Positions 1-7,339 are shown, counted from the first letter of the stretch. The stretch is 9,239 nucleotides of DNA from Flavobacteriales bacterium (GCA_014239715.1 JAAZYJ010000389.1:1-9239), one strand, 5' to 3'. Numbers and translations are program-made. Notes: generated from the sequence alone by a model not told the origin.

Positions 1-215
1 AGATCGTTGGCACTGTAGTACACTGCATTTGCCACTTGATAGTTGGCCGGGTCATATGCAGTTATACTTGAATTTCCCCAGCCAAAATTACCTTCATTCA
101 GGATCAGCACCTTTTCGCCCTTAAAAAGTGGCTCAACCAGAAACTGAGGGCCTATTTCTCGTTTTTTGCATGAAAGACCAAGCAAAATAATAGCTATGTA
201 ACATCCCCACCTCAA
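1..215 (-). CDS. BtuG-like DUF5074/YncE-family surface lipoprotein, N-terminal part (partial at left edge)
   Basis: Only the first 71 codons are present; the gene runs off the left edge. Reading from a TTG at 215-213 gives a short hydrophobic signal peptide ending in LGLSC (Cys16), a lipobox-like site, followed by KK. Next comes the sequence ILNEGNFGWGNSSITAYDP, which I recognise as the opening strand signature of DUF5074/YncE-type beta-propeller lipoproteins. In Bacteroides, propellers of this kind include BtuG, a surface protein that binds cobalamin and caps BtuB. Here the gene directly follows a BtuB-like receptor in a riboswitch-led operon, so a B12-capture role is a reasonable inference. 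The TTG overlaps the receptor's TGA stop as TTGA; the nearest in-frame upstream stop leaves no ATG option. A GGGAGAG stretch lies about 9 bases upstream inside the receptor gene. The family call is fairly secure from the motif; the B12 role rests on context. Confidence 0.8.
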   Translation of the reverse strand, partial: MRWGCYIAIILLGLSCKKREIGPQFLVEPLFKGEKVLILNEGNFGWGNSSITAYDPANYQVANAVYYSAND

Positions 216-2185
216 AATACGATCTCTCCCATTACGTTAACATTGAATCCCGGCATCGGCCGATATGGCATAATCTGATACTCCTCATTAAATAGATTGT
301 TCATTTTCACACCCAGCTTCAATCTGCTATCTCCCACGCCTTCGATCTGTTTGGAGATTATCAAATAAGATGGTCCATAGTACGGCATATAGCTTTGATT
401 GACCGCGTCGAGATACACTCTTCCCGTAAGACACTGACCAAAAATAAAGGTCCAGTTCAGAACCTGATATTCCAAATTGTATTTCATATTGTGTTTAGGA
501 ATGAATATCATGGAATTACCAATGCTCTGATCACCAAAGACCTCACTTTCCAGCACTTTGCTTTCTATTAGCGAATAGCACATATTAATGGTTAAGCTAT
601 GACTCAAACCAAAGGCGCTAAACGATCTGCTGCCCTTATAGCTGACCTCTACTCCACTGTTGCGAACTCTCTTCAAATTCTGAGGAGACCAGGTCTGACC
701 CGTTGGAGTCCATAATATCCAGTTGGAAATGTTGGCGTAAAAACCGGTAATCTCGAACCAGTTACCTGAGCTTCCATTCAAAGTTTTATGAGCATCTCCG
801 CCATTCGAATTCAGATCTGCTGAAATTCCGAGGTCAGCAGAATACCCTTTCTCGGGCAAAAGGTCCGGGTTGCCCCCCGGAAGCCAATACAGATCGTTTA
901 ACGAAGGGAGTCTGTAATTTTTGGATGCATTCCATTTGATCCGTAACGGTACACCTTTATTATTTAGCACTACCCATCCACTCAAGCCCGGAAGCACAGC
1001 TGCCAGTTCCTGACCGATCATTTCTGTGCGAACACGCGCAGTGTATTTTGTTCTTCTCCCGGAACGCTCAAGTTCGGTATAGTTGCTGAAAAGATCTCTG
1101 CTTTTTGTTCCTGAATAGCTGGAACTTGTTGCTTGTTCAAGTCTCCCCGCCATCCGAGAATTGATGCTCCAAAGCTCCTTAAATAAGAGTTTAGCCTCGT
1201 TCTGAAAGATCAAAACCTGACTTACATGTTCTGCAGAAAGCTCTATTGCCGGATTAGCATAACGATTTACTAAGCTAACACTACCTAATTTGAGCTGGTT
1301 CTGGAACCTGGCTCCCAGATACTGATAGTCCATAACTCCCATAAAGGAATCGTCCAGCTGACGCTCGCCTTTTGAAGAGACTCCCATAATAACCGGCAGA
1401 CCACGGTCGGCCTTGCTCAATAGTCCGGAAAACTTTATTTCGTGCTTCTTTTGTTTGTAGCCAACAGTAACGGTTCCTCCCTGTTGTGTAAAATCGGCAT
1501 TCTCCATACGTTGCAACGTGGGTTCAGCAAAAGCTCGATCGACATAACTAAAATTATTAACAGCACTGGCATATACCGCCGCGGCTGAAAAATAGAGGTT
1601 GTCGGAAGATTCCTGCAAACAAATGGAGCTGGACCTTGAGCTAAAGCTGCCGGAACGCTGACGATAACGAATGGTTGAGCTTCTCTGCCAATGCAATTCG
1701 TCGTTCAGCTCAATAGAGCCTCCAAGAGCACCACTGGAGCTGGAAAGATCACTCCCGTAATTGATCGAGACCTGATCCATTATTTCAGTATTCAATATAG
1801 ATAGATCCGACTGCCCCAATGTCGGAGAATTAATTGGCAATCCATTCCAATACACTTGTGTGTGGCTAGCCCCGCTTCCCCTGATCGAAGGAGACGCCAA
1901 TGTATTAGGTCCATATGTTTTGATATACGCATTCGTTTGTGTCTGCAACACGTCCGCCACTGAAAACGATCCTTGCTTGTCTAGCTCCTCCCTATCAAAC
2001 TTACTGTTGTGCAGATTTTTAGGGCGTGGAGACAATCGAAAGCCGGTAATTCTAACTTCAGGAATAGCATACATATCTTCTTCAGCAGATGCAGGCTTGA
2101 CGATCATTGTTGAATCCTTTTTTTCCTGGGCATTGATAAAAGCGGGTAATGAAAGGATCAGACTACATATCAAAATCCTTTTCAT
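212..2185 (-). CDS. btuB: TonB-dependent outer-membrane receptor, BtuB-like (cobalamin uptake)
   Basis: A 657-aa protein when started at the ATG at 2185-2183. This start gives a clean signal peptide (MKRILIC...FINAQ, cleavage likely after Ala19); the reading frame is open 27 codons further upstream, but that extension lies inside the preceding gene and lacks export features. A plug domain spans about residues 42-165, including RGSGASHTQVYWNG and a late GSDLSSSSGALGGSIEL stretch. The rest is typical 22-strand barrel sequence ending in NNLFNEEYQ and a terminal Phe (GEIVF), as expected for BamA-inserted barrels. These receptors import scarce ligands using TonB-ExbBD energy. The substrate call of cobalamin comes from the riboswitch at the head of the operon and the BtuG-like gene that follows; the sequence alone would only support 'TonB-dependent receptor'. 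The start overlaps the upstream stop as ATGA, implying coupled translation. Confidence 0.88.
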   Translation of the reverse strand: MKRILICSLILSLPAFINAQEKKDSTMIVKPASAEEDMYAIPEVRITGFRLSPRPKNLHNSKFDREELDKQGSFSVADVLQTQTNAYIKTYGPNTLASPSIRGSGASHTQVYWNGLPINSPTLGQSDLSILNTEIMDQVSINYGSDLSSSSGALGGSIELNDELHWQRSSTIRYRQRSGSFSSRSSSICLQESSDNLYFSAAAVYASAVNNFSYVDRAFAEPTLQRMENADFTQQGGTVTVGYKQKKHEIKFSGLLSKADRGLPVIMGVSSKGERQLDDSFMGVMDYQYLGARFQNQLKLGSVSLVNRYANPAIELSAEHVSQVLIFQNEAKLLFKELWSINSRMAGRLEQATSSSYSGTKSRDLFSNYTELERSGRRTKYTARVRTEMIGQELAAVLPGLSGWVVLNNKGVPLRIKWNASKNYRLPSLNDLYWLPGGNPDLLPEKGYSADLGISADLNSNGGDAHKTLNGSSGNWFEITGFYANISNWILWTPTGQTWSPQNLKRVRNSGVEVSYKGSRSFSAFGLSHSLTINMCYSLIESKVLESEVFGDQSIGNSMIFIPKHNMKYNLEYQVLNWTFIFGQCLTGRVYLDAVNQSYMPYYGPSYLIISKQIEGVGDSRLKLGVKMNNLFNEEYQIMPYRPMPGFNVNVMGEIVF

Positions 2186-3138
2186 TGCTTTATGAAACTT
2201 TGGTTGAAAGAACTGAACCGTGTTAAGATCTTTACGAAGTACTGTCCGGATGGCAGATCGATGCAATCAATACGGTTCTGCGTACTTGTGATAACAAGTC
2301 TTCCTTGCAGATCAAAAATTTCAACACACAAGAGGTCGGAAGAAGCAACCGAGACAAACCTGTTTGTAGGATTGGGATAGATGGTGAGGCCTTGATCGAT
2401 CTCGGAAATCGAAGTAAGTGGCTGGTAGTGCATCACCCCTACGGAGTCCAGATCAAAGCCACCAGAAGGAAATGGGGTCGGATATGGGTCATTGATAACA
2501 TTCCCGTATTGGTCGTAAGAGGCGAATTCAGGTTGAATTGAACCTACGCAATCGATGATCCTCACATGAGTTACCTCATTCACATTCAACCCAAGAATCC
2601 CGCTTAGCTCGTCCAGATCAAATGGAGTACCGTACTGGGCCCGGTATTTCCCCGCTAGGTTGTTCAGATGCGTTGCGTCAGAAGCACCAAACGGACCGAT
2701 CTGAACCGTGTCCTGCAGGTTGCAAGTTGCCGGAAAACGGAAAAAACTCACACCATCGGAACTCACTTCAATAAAAGCCAATTCTAAAAAATCATCGCTA
2801 AAAGAATTTTCAAAAACAGCGAAATCAAACCCCGGACCATTGTAAATGACGCCACCAAATGTAACTATCGCCTTCCCATTATCCCCAAGGCTGATAATTG
2901 TCCCGTTAGCCACACCATTCGCATCATCCGCTACTCCGAAACTAGCAAGACCAAGAGAGGGGTCTGCAATATCCAGCGGACCAAGAACAACAGAACATCC
3001 TGTGCTCCAAGCCTGTATAACCGATGAATCTTTATGTATGGCGGTAGTTCCGACTTGGCCTGCTGATGGCGCAAACGCTCCCTGACCAAATCCAGGAATG
3101 AGCTGTAACAATAGCAATATGAGCAGTGAAAATCTCAA
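2182..3138 (-). CDS. Secreted cell-surface protein with T9SS type A sorting domain, in the B12 operon
   Basis: A 318-aa protein with a signal peptide (MRFSLLILLLLQLIPGFGQG) and a C-terminal T9SS type A sorting domain at about residues 248-318 (TIYPNPTN, then IFDLQGRLV and LPSGQYFVKI). The central part, about 25-240, is a beta-rich domain with the striking stretch DFAVFENSF...ELAFIEVSSDGVSFFRF, seen in 'cell surface protein' families of Bacteroidota. Conserved-looking aspartates and glycines suggest a jelly-roll fold, perhaps binding metal or ligand. The start is TTG at 3138-3136, overlapping the upstream TGA as TTGA; no ATG occurs within the first 20 codons, and the TTG is needed to keep the signal peptide. 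It lies between the DUF4465 gene and the BtuB-like receptor, so a cobalamin-capture or receptor-accessory role is inferred. No biochemical function is recognisable from the sequence. Confidence 0.82.
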   Translation of the reverse strand: MRFSLLILLLLQLIPGFGQGAFAPSAGQVGTTAIHKDSSVIQAWSTGCSVVLGPLDIADPSLGLASFGVADDANGVANGTIISLGDNGKAIVTFGGVIYNGPGFDFAVFENSFSDDFLELAFIEVSSDGVSFFRFPATCNLQDTVQIGPFGASDATHLNNLAGKYRAQYGTPFDLDELSGILGLNVNEVTHVRIIDCVGSIQPEFASYDQYGNVINDPYPTPFPSGGFDLDSVGVMHYQPLTSISEIDQGLTIYPNPTNRFVSVASSDLLCVEIFDLQGRLVITSTQNRIDCIDLPSGQYFVKILTRFSSFNQSFIKQ

Positions 3139-4121
3139 TTCGATTTAATTAGCTTAGAACTGAAAACTTGATCTTCTCGTCGCAAGACCGCCAGATACAT
3201 GCCCGGTTCTAGAGAAGAAACATCTACTAGGGACGAATCAGACAGGTTTTGGATCAACACTCTCGATCCTGCTACAGAATAGATCTCCAACAATCCTATT
3301 CCTTCTCCAACAGTGATGTGATCATGAGTAGGATTTGGATAGATCTCCAGCGCATCAACAACATTTTCTTCTATTCCCGTAAAATAATCGCCGGTTATGT
3401 GATCGAGGCAAAAGTAACCCGGTGTATTCATTCCGAAAAGTCCAATGTCTGAGCTGGTTAGAGAAAAACGCAAACTATCAGAAATAAAAGGTAAATTGAC
3501 TTCCTCCCAGGTGTCCAATATATAATCCAAGGAGTCATTACTGAATCGATAATCCGCCAAATAAATCTCGACCGAATCCCATAATGTCCCATGAGTGTAA
3601 GCGTAAATCGAAAGCTTTAACCAGTCTTCTCCATTTGTGCCATCTACCACTCCGGAAGCATCAGTAGAGTCCCCGAATTTTTTAGCATACAAATCACCGT
3701 CACGCATTGAAATAGCAGTATAGGTAGAATTTGAAACATAAAAATTTAATCCTGCTGATGAGAGATAAAAAGTGTTAGGATCACTTATTGCTGTAGTTCC
3801 AATTATGTAATTGCCACCCCCGGATACATCACCTCCAGCGAATGAGGAAAATTGATTTCCGACTGTTGCTATATCCGTTTCATTCGAATATGCCCATCCG
3901 GACGCCCAGTAACCGCCCCATGAAGTATCATACTCATTTTGAAAATTCCAGAACCCATGTTCACCATAAAAAATTCCTGACTGGTCAGAACCATCCCAAT
4001 GGGTTTCATTGCCAAGTGTCAAAGAATCAAAAGTTGTGATTTGCGTAAAACTTTTGTTTTGAGCGTTTAATCCTGAGCTGCAGATTACAGCTAACACCAT
4101 TAGCAGGTAAATAATTTTCAT
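3135..4121 (-). CDS. DUF4465 domain protein with T9SS type A sorting domain, first gene of the B12 operon
   Basis: A 328-aa secreted protein. I chose the ATG at 4121-4119, preceded directly by AAAGAGA, because it begins a proper signal peptide (MKIIYLLMVLAVICSSGLNA, cleavage before Gln21); an ATG eight codons upstream is possible but adds only a short charged extension. Residues about 28-250 match the DUF4465 pattern: HWDGSDQSG, FWNFQNEYDTSWGGYWASGWAYS, FYVSNSTYTAISM, VEIYLADYRFSN, TWEEVNL and the closing TPGYFCLDHI. Residues 257-328 are a T9SS type A tail (EIYPNPTHDHITV ... SLEPGMYLAVL). DUF4465 genes commonly sit in riboswitch-controlled cobalamin loci, and surface B12-binding accessory proteins (BtuH) are known in Bacteroides; whether this family is equivalent to BtuH I cannot confirm. 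It is the first gene behind the cobalamin riboswitch, so B12 should repress it directly. Confidence 0.87.
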   Translation of the reverse strand: MKIIYLLMVLAVICSSGLNAQNKSFTQITTFDSLTLGNETHWDGSDQSGIFYGEHGFWNFQNEYDTSWGGYWASGWAYSNETDIATVGNQFSSFAGGDVSGGGNYIIGTTAISDPNTFYLSSAGLNFYVSNSTYTAISMRDGDLYAKKFGDSTDASGVVDGTNGEDWLKLSIYAYTHGTLWDSVEIYLADYRFSNDSLDYILDTWEEVNLPFISDSLRFSLTSSDIGLFGMNTPGYFCLDHITGDYFTGIEENVVDALEIYPNPTHDHITVGEGIGLLEIYSVAGSRVLIQNLSDSSLVDVSSLEPGMYLAVLRREDQVFSSKLIKSN

Positions 4122-4242
4122 TCTCTTTAATTTAAACGAGTGCATTTTTTTGCTTCGTTTTGTGTCAATAAAAAGAGAGAAAAACTTCGACCGAACAAGA
4201 TCTGTTCATACATCGATGCTTTTATCCCGAAAGCTTGATCTT
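4119..4242 (-). promoter_or_regulatory. Riboswitch expression platform and leader of the B12 operon
   Basis: Immediately after the aptamer, a hairpin GCTTT-CGGGATA-AAAGC (4234-4218) presents loop bases CGGGA that are complementary to TCCCG in the P5 loop of the aptamer (within 4342-4337). This is the L5-L13 kissing interaction expected of this riboswitch class. Further on, TCTCTTT (4178-4172) is an exact 7-base complement of AAAGAGA (4128-4122), which abuts the chosen ATG and may cover the ribosome landing site. AAGATC (4242-4237) can also pair with GATCTT (4202-4197), competing with a local GAACA/TGTTC hairpin (4207-4193). No clear terminator with a U tract was seen, so translational control is favoured, by inference. 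Confidence 0.6.
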
Positions 4243-4408
4243 TGCATGAGGCAGGTCTTCTGGCTTACTTCGCTGTGTTACGCCTTCCCATCCCTAAGAA
4301 CAGTGGCCACTTTAACACTCTTGAAGAATACAGCTACGGGAATAGCCCGGGATTCTCACCCGGTTCCCTTTTAATCCAAACAATTCATTGTTTTAGAACC
4401 AAAATGCA
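4243..4408 (-). ncRNA. Cobalamin riboswitch aptamer
   Basis: Read on the minus strand, the region carries the hallmark B12 box AGCCAGAAGACCTGCC (4265-4250). Upstream of it are GGGAA (4368-4364), a P4 stem CCGGG/CCCGG with loop TGAGAAT (4363-4347), a P5 hairpin GCTA-TTCCCG-TAGC (4346-4333), the conserved GCCACTG, and GGGAAGG. A closing P1 helix can form from TGCAT (4408-4404) and ATGCA (4247-4243). Order and spacing match class-I cobalamin riboswitches. It lies about 120 bases upstream of the first gene of the B12 uptake operon, in the right orientation to control it. Confidence 0.96.
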
Positions 4409-4411
4409 CGG

Positions 4412-4448
4412 TAAAGATAATAGAATCTCGTTTTAATCCGCCTCCAAA
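4412..4448 (-). promoter_or_regulatory. Candidate promoter of the B12 operon
   Basis: On the minus strand TATCTTTA (4419-4412) matches seven of eight positions of the Bacteroidetes -7 consensus TAnnTTTG. It would start transcription close to 4406, right at the 5' strand of riboswitch P1. A TTTG occurs at 4448-4445, but the 25-base spacing is longer than usual, so the -33 assignment is weak. Confidence 0.4.
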
Positions 4449-4534
4449 ATCTATTATTTCAATTTGCCAGTAGCTGTTTGTTTTGTGCTTTGGGTCCTTT
4501 GAAAACGTAAAATGAGCCCCTGAAAGATATTTTT

Positions 4535-4563
4535 TTTGTAAATTACTATCACCTCTATCTATT
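4535..4563 (+). promoter_or_regulatory. Candidate promoter of the glycine-rich T9SS gene
   Basis: TTTG at 4535-4538 is followed after 17 bases by TATCTATT (4556-4563), a partial match to the Bacteroidetes -33/-7 pair TTTG and TAnnTTTG. Transcription would begin near 4570, giving a leader of about 50 bases. That leader contains an imperfect hairpin (4581-4609) with arms TTAG/CTAA and an inner GCG/CGC. The stretch 4426-4618 otherwise holds no gene I can support. Confidence 0.35.
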
Positions 4564-4618
4564 TCTTGCTGAAAGCGATGTTAGCTGTGTGCGCTTACAA
4601 CGCCACTAAAACCATAAA

Positions 4619-6547
4619 ATGACTTGCCCGTCTAACACCCCATTAAGGGGACAAATACATGCATATCAAGGTGCATTGCGAAAGCGAATTGAGCCTTGGC
4701 TTGTTTTTGCATTTGTATTGGTGCATTTTGGTGGTGAAGCTCAAGTAATTAACGGATATGCCAAGGTAACTTCTATCGTTTCTAATACCCTTTCAGTAAG
4801 CGACATTGATGAATCTGGCGACTCATTTGAAGATGGTGAGAAAGTTATCATTCTGCAAATGCAGGATGATGTAATAGGCAGTAATACCTCAGACAATTCT
4901 AGCTTTGGAGATCTTGGCGCAATTTCTTCTGCCGGATTGTACGAAATCAACACAATTAGCTCACATACTGAATCTTTAGGGTCCCCGACAACAATAACAC
5001 TGGTCAATTCACTTAGTAATAGCTTCAATACAGGAACAAATTCTGCTGTCCAGATCATTACGTTCCCGACATTTGGAAGTCCCGATTACACAACAACTTC
5101 CAATATTTCAACACGCAAATGGGACGGCAACATTGGCGGAGTGACTGCTTTCAATGTTCCGGGAGTATTGACACTGGCTCATTCTATCAGTGCAACTGCT
5201 ACAGGATTGAGAGGAGCTTTTCCGAATTTGGGTGGTTCCGCAGGCTGCAATGGAAATACAGACTTTCGGTTTGTTTCGGATAACAATCACGCAGACAAGG
5301 GTGAAGGGATTTACAAATCAACCAACACTTCCTTTGTCGCCGGTATGGGTAAGATCCTGAGTGGCGGTGGCGGAGGGAACAGTCACAACGCCGGTGGAGG
5401 CGGAGGAGGAAACTTTTCAGCCGGAGGACAAGGTGGCCCGGGTTGGCCAACATGCAGTCCTACTGCCGGGGGGATTGGCGGCCTTGATCTTAGCGCACAC
5501 ATATCCTCCACACGCATCTTTATGGGTGGTGGCGGTGGCGCAGGAGAAGCAAATAACGGTGGGTCCCAGAAAGCCGGGAACGGCGGAGGAATTGTTCTGA
5601 TCAAAGCCACTGAAATTACATCAGGAGGCTGTTCCGGGGCACTAGATATTAGTGCTGATGGAGAGTCCGTAACAACGGGCAGCGGCAATGATGGCAACAG
5701 TGGTGGTGGTTCAGGAGGCACCATTGTATTTGAAATTGACACCTGGAGCATTGATCCTGCATGTCCATTGACGATCTCTTCCAGTGGCGGCAATGGTGGC
5801 GATGTGAATCACGGCGCAATGCATGGTGGCGGAGGCGGTGGCGGATTGGGAGCGATCATTTTCTCCGGAGCGCAACCAACAGGTAACATTACGATCTCTA
5901 ACTCGGCCGGGACCGGAGGAATAAACTGCATTGGCTGCGGGAATGCAGACAGCGGTGCCGGATCAAACGGTTCAGGTGTCATCGAGAATGTTTCAGGGCC
6001 ATTACCCATAGAACTTTTGCATTTTCAGGCTCGAGCTCTAGAGAATTTGAAACAAGTTAAGCTGAGCTGGCAAACCTTGTCTGAGATCAACAATGACTAT
6101 TATACGGTTCAGCGTTCAAAAGACGGGTTCAATTGGCAGTGGGTTGCAGAAGTGGATGGCTCAACAATGTCGTTAGACCTTTTAAGCTATGCTGTCATAG
6201 ACGAATCGCCTTTGTCAGGCCGATCTTACTATCGCCTCAAACAAACAGACATCGACGGCCAGTTTTTCTATTCGTCTATAGTTGCAATAGAACTGTCCGA
6301 TGAGCTGGAAATGCCCATTCTCATCTTTCCGAATCCGGCAACAAACACCATTACTATACAGGCTAGCCCCGACGAAACAGACAGACTAAAATTATTCGAT
6401 ATTCTCGGAAGAAACGTAACTTCAAAAGTGAAATTTATTACCAGAAACAAGAATGAGACAATTGCTGATATATCCTCCCTCACCCCAGGATATTACATTG
6501 TCGTCTCACATTCTTTTGCCGTGAAGATCAAAAAACTTGGATGGTAA
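4619..6547 (+). CDS. Large secreted glycine-rich protein with T9SS type A sorting domain
   Basis: A 642-aa protein. From the ATG at 4619 it has a long polar N-terminus before the hydrophobic segment WLVFAFVLVHFGG, with cleavage likely near GEAQ (residue 42). A TTG at 4676 (codon 20), preceded by AAGGTG, would give a shorter and neater signal peptide and is a real alternative start. Residues about 43-245 are Ser/Thr/Asn-rich and probably beta-structured. About 248-455 is strongly glycine-rich, with several runs of five to six Gly (near 5361-5412, 5527-5541 and 5827-5845). About 461-560 is a module common in Bacteroidota secreted proteins (LPIELLHFQA ... SEINNDYYTVQRSKDG ... SYYRLKQTDIDG). The last ~78 residues are a T9SS sorting domain (IFPNPATNTITI ... 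LTPGYYIVV). It is probably a surface or matrix protein such as an adhesin; no enzymatic motif was seen. It is transcribed divergently from the B12 operon with no evident functional link. Confidence 0.85.
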   Translation: MTCPSNTPLRGQIHAYQGALRKRIEPWLVFAFVLVHFGGEAQVINGYAKVTSIVSNTLSVSDIDESGDSFEDGEKVIILQMQDDVIGSNTSDNSSFGDLGAISSAGLYEINTISSHTESLGSPTTITLVNSLSNSFNTGTNSAVQIITFPTFGSPDYTTTSNISTRKWDGNIGGVTAFNVPGVLTLAHSISATATGLRGAFPNLGGSAGCNGNTDFRFVSDNNHADKGEGIYKSTNTSFVAGMGKILSGGGGGNSHNAGGGGGGNFSAGGQGGPGWPTCSPTAGGIGGLDLSAHISSTRIFMGGGGGAGEANNGGSQKAGNGGGIVLIKATEITSGGCSGALDISADGESVTTGSGNDGNSGGGSGGTIVFEIDTWSIDPACPLTISSSGGNGGDVNHGAMHGGGGGGGLGAIIFSGAQPTGNITISNSAGTGGINCIGCGNADSGAGSNGSGVIENVSGPLPIELLHFQARALENLKQVKLSWQTLSEINNDYYTVQRSKDGFNWQWVAEVDGSTMSLDLLSYAVIDESPLSGRSYYRLKQTDIDGQFFYSSIVAIELSDELEMPILIFPNPATNTITIQASPDETDRLKLFDILGRNVTSKVKFITRNKNETIADISSLTPGYYIVVSHSFAVKIKKLGW

Positions 6548-6558
6548 TCCTCTTTGAG

Positions 6559-6579
6559 AAGTGATAGCTCAGCTCACTT
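6559..6579. terminator. Inverted repeat between convergent genes, possible weak terminator
   Basis: AAGTGA (6559-6564) and TCACTT (6574-6579) form a 6-bp stem around a 9-base loop, 12 bases after the stop of the glycine-rich gene and 34 bases beyond the stop of the convergent DUF218 gene. There is no good T tract directly after it in either direction; a short TTTT occurs 15 bases later on the plus strand. Position suits a shared terminator, but the sequence is only weak support. Confidence 0.3.
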
Positions 6580-6612
6580 ACAGCACTATTGCTTTTCGCC
6601 ATTCGATCATGC

Positions 6613-7281
6613 TCAAAGCTCTTCAGTATAGTAAGATAAATTGATGTTTTTTCCCAACGTACCACGGAACCGCTTGAGCTTTGATTCGCGCACAGTTATA
6701 GATTCAAAATCTTTATTATAGGCTAATGAATCTTCGATTATCGGATCAAACATTTGGTGCTCATTCTGCTCAAGGATCTCTATAACAAAAGGCACGATAT
6801 CTATGTTATTCACTTTACGCCTGACAAACCTTTTAACAAGTAAGGATTGAAATGGATCAGTAGCCAATGCGATGTTTTCAAATCCTAGATTTCGAGCTAG
6901 CTTATAGGAGTAAAAAACGTTTTCTGTGCTATGTTCTGCTTTAACTTCAACAAAGATATTTTCTTCAGGCAAGCCTACTTCCCTTGCATACAATGCCATA
7001 ATTTCCGCTTCACAATATGGAGAATAAACCGAACTTCCTGAGAAGATTATGTTTTTAGTAATCCCTTCGTCGAACAAATGTTTTGCCCAATAAACACGCC
7101 CTTTCATTGTCCTATTCCAAACATTTCCTCTATATGGAATGCCGGGAACTATAATCGCGTCATAAACATTACTACTTGATGCCTGATACATCTTCTTACA
7201 TTTTGTTTTTGTTATCATACATCCTGAGGTTAGTATTAATATCGCTAAAAAGGGAGAAATTTGGTAAATTATTTTTTTCAT
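6613..7281 (-). CDS. DUF218/YdcF-family lipoprotein
   Basis: A 222-aa protein starting at ATG 7281-7279. The N-terminus MKKIIYQISPFLAILILTSGC has a lipobox TSGC with Cys21, so it is probably a lipid-anchored envelope protein. Residues about 41-165 match the DUF218 (YdcF/SanA/ElyC-like) Rossmann-type domain: DAIIVPGIPYRG (41-52), IIFSGSS (78-84), EAEIMALYAREVGLP (91-105), the family's S-T-E-N motif in HSTENVFYS (117-125), and ATDPFQS (140-146). Members are linked to envelope integrity and peptidoglycan precursor metabolism in Enterobacteria, but the exact reaction is unsettled, so no gene symbol is given. Usual family length is around 200-250 residues, so it looks complete. It lies 58 bases downstream of a same-strand membrane protein gene and could share its transcript. 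Confidence 0.85.
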   Translation of the reverse strand: MKKIIYQISPFLAILILTSGCMITKTKCKKMYQASSSNVYDAIIVPGIPYRGNVWNRTMKGRVYWAKHLFDEGITKNIIFSGSSVYSPYCEAEIMALYAREVGLPEENIFVEVKAEHSTENVFYSYKLARNLGFENIALATDPFQSLLVKRFVRRKVNNIDIVPFVIEILEQNEHQMFDPIIEDSLAYNKDFESITVRESKLKRFRGTLGKNINLSYYTEEL

Positions 7282-7339
7282 AACACAATTGAAACAAACA
7301 GGATGTGAAAATGTTCATTGGGCTATGACATCGGATAGT

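Noticed and set aside
1860..2195. Plus-strand 111-codon frame opposite the BtuB-like receptor.
   Set aside because: It lies wholly antisense to the plug and signal peptide of a clear receptor gene, and its sequence has no recognisable family.
4150..4436. Two plus-strand frames (74 and 64 codons) across the leader region.
   Set aside because: They run antisense through the cobalamin riboswitch, whose conserved RNA elements explain the sequence.
4575..4612. GATGTTAGCTGTGTGCGCTTAC stretch considered as an integron attC or dispersed-repeat remnant.
   Set aside because: No matching partner core site was found within the expected distance and no second copy occurs in the window; only an imperfect hairpin is supported.
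5361..5600. Plus-strand 79-codon frame overlapping the glycine-rich gene in another frame.
   Set aside because: Its composition follows from the GC-rich repeats of the real gene; there is no start context and no protein features.
5383..5793. Open proline-rich frame of 136 codons on the minus strand inside the glycine-rich gene.
   Set aside because: It is the mirror of GGN glycine codons (read as CCN proline) on the opposite strand; the plus-strand protein has a signal peptide, a known module and a T9SS tail.
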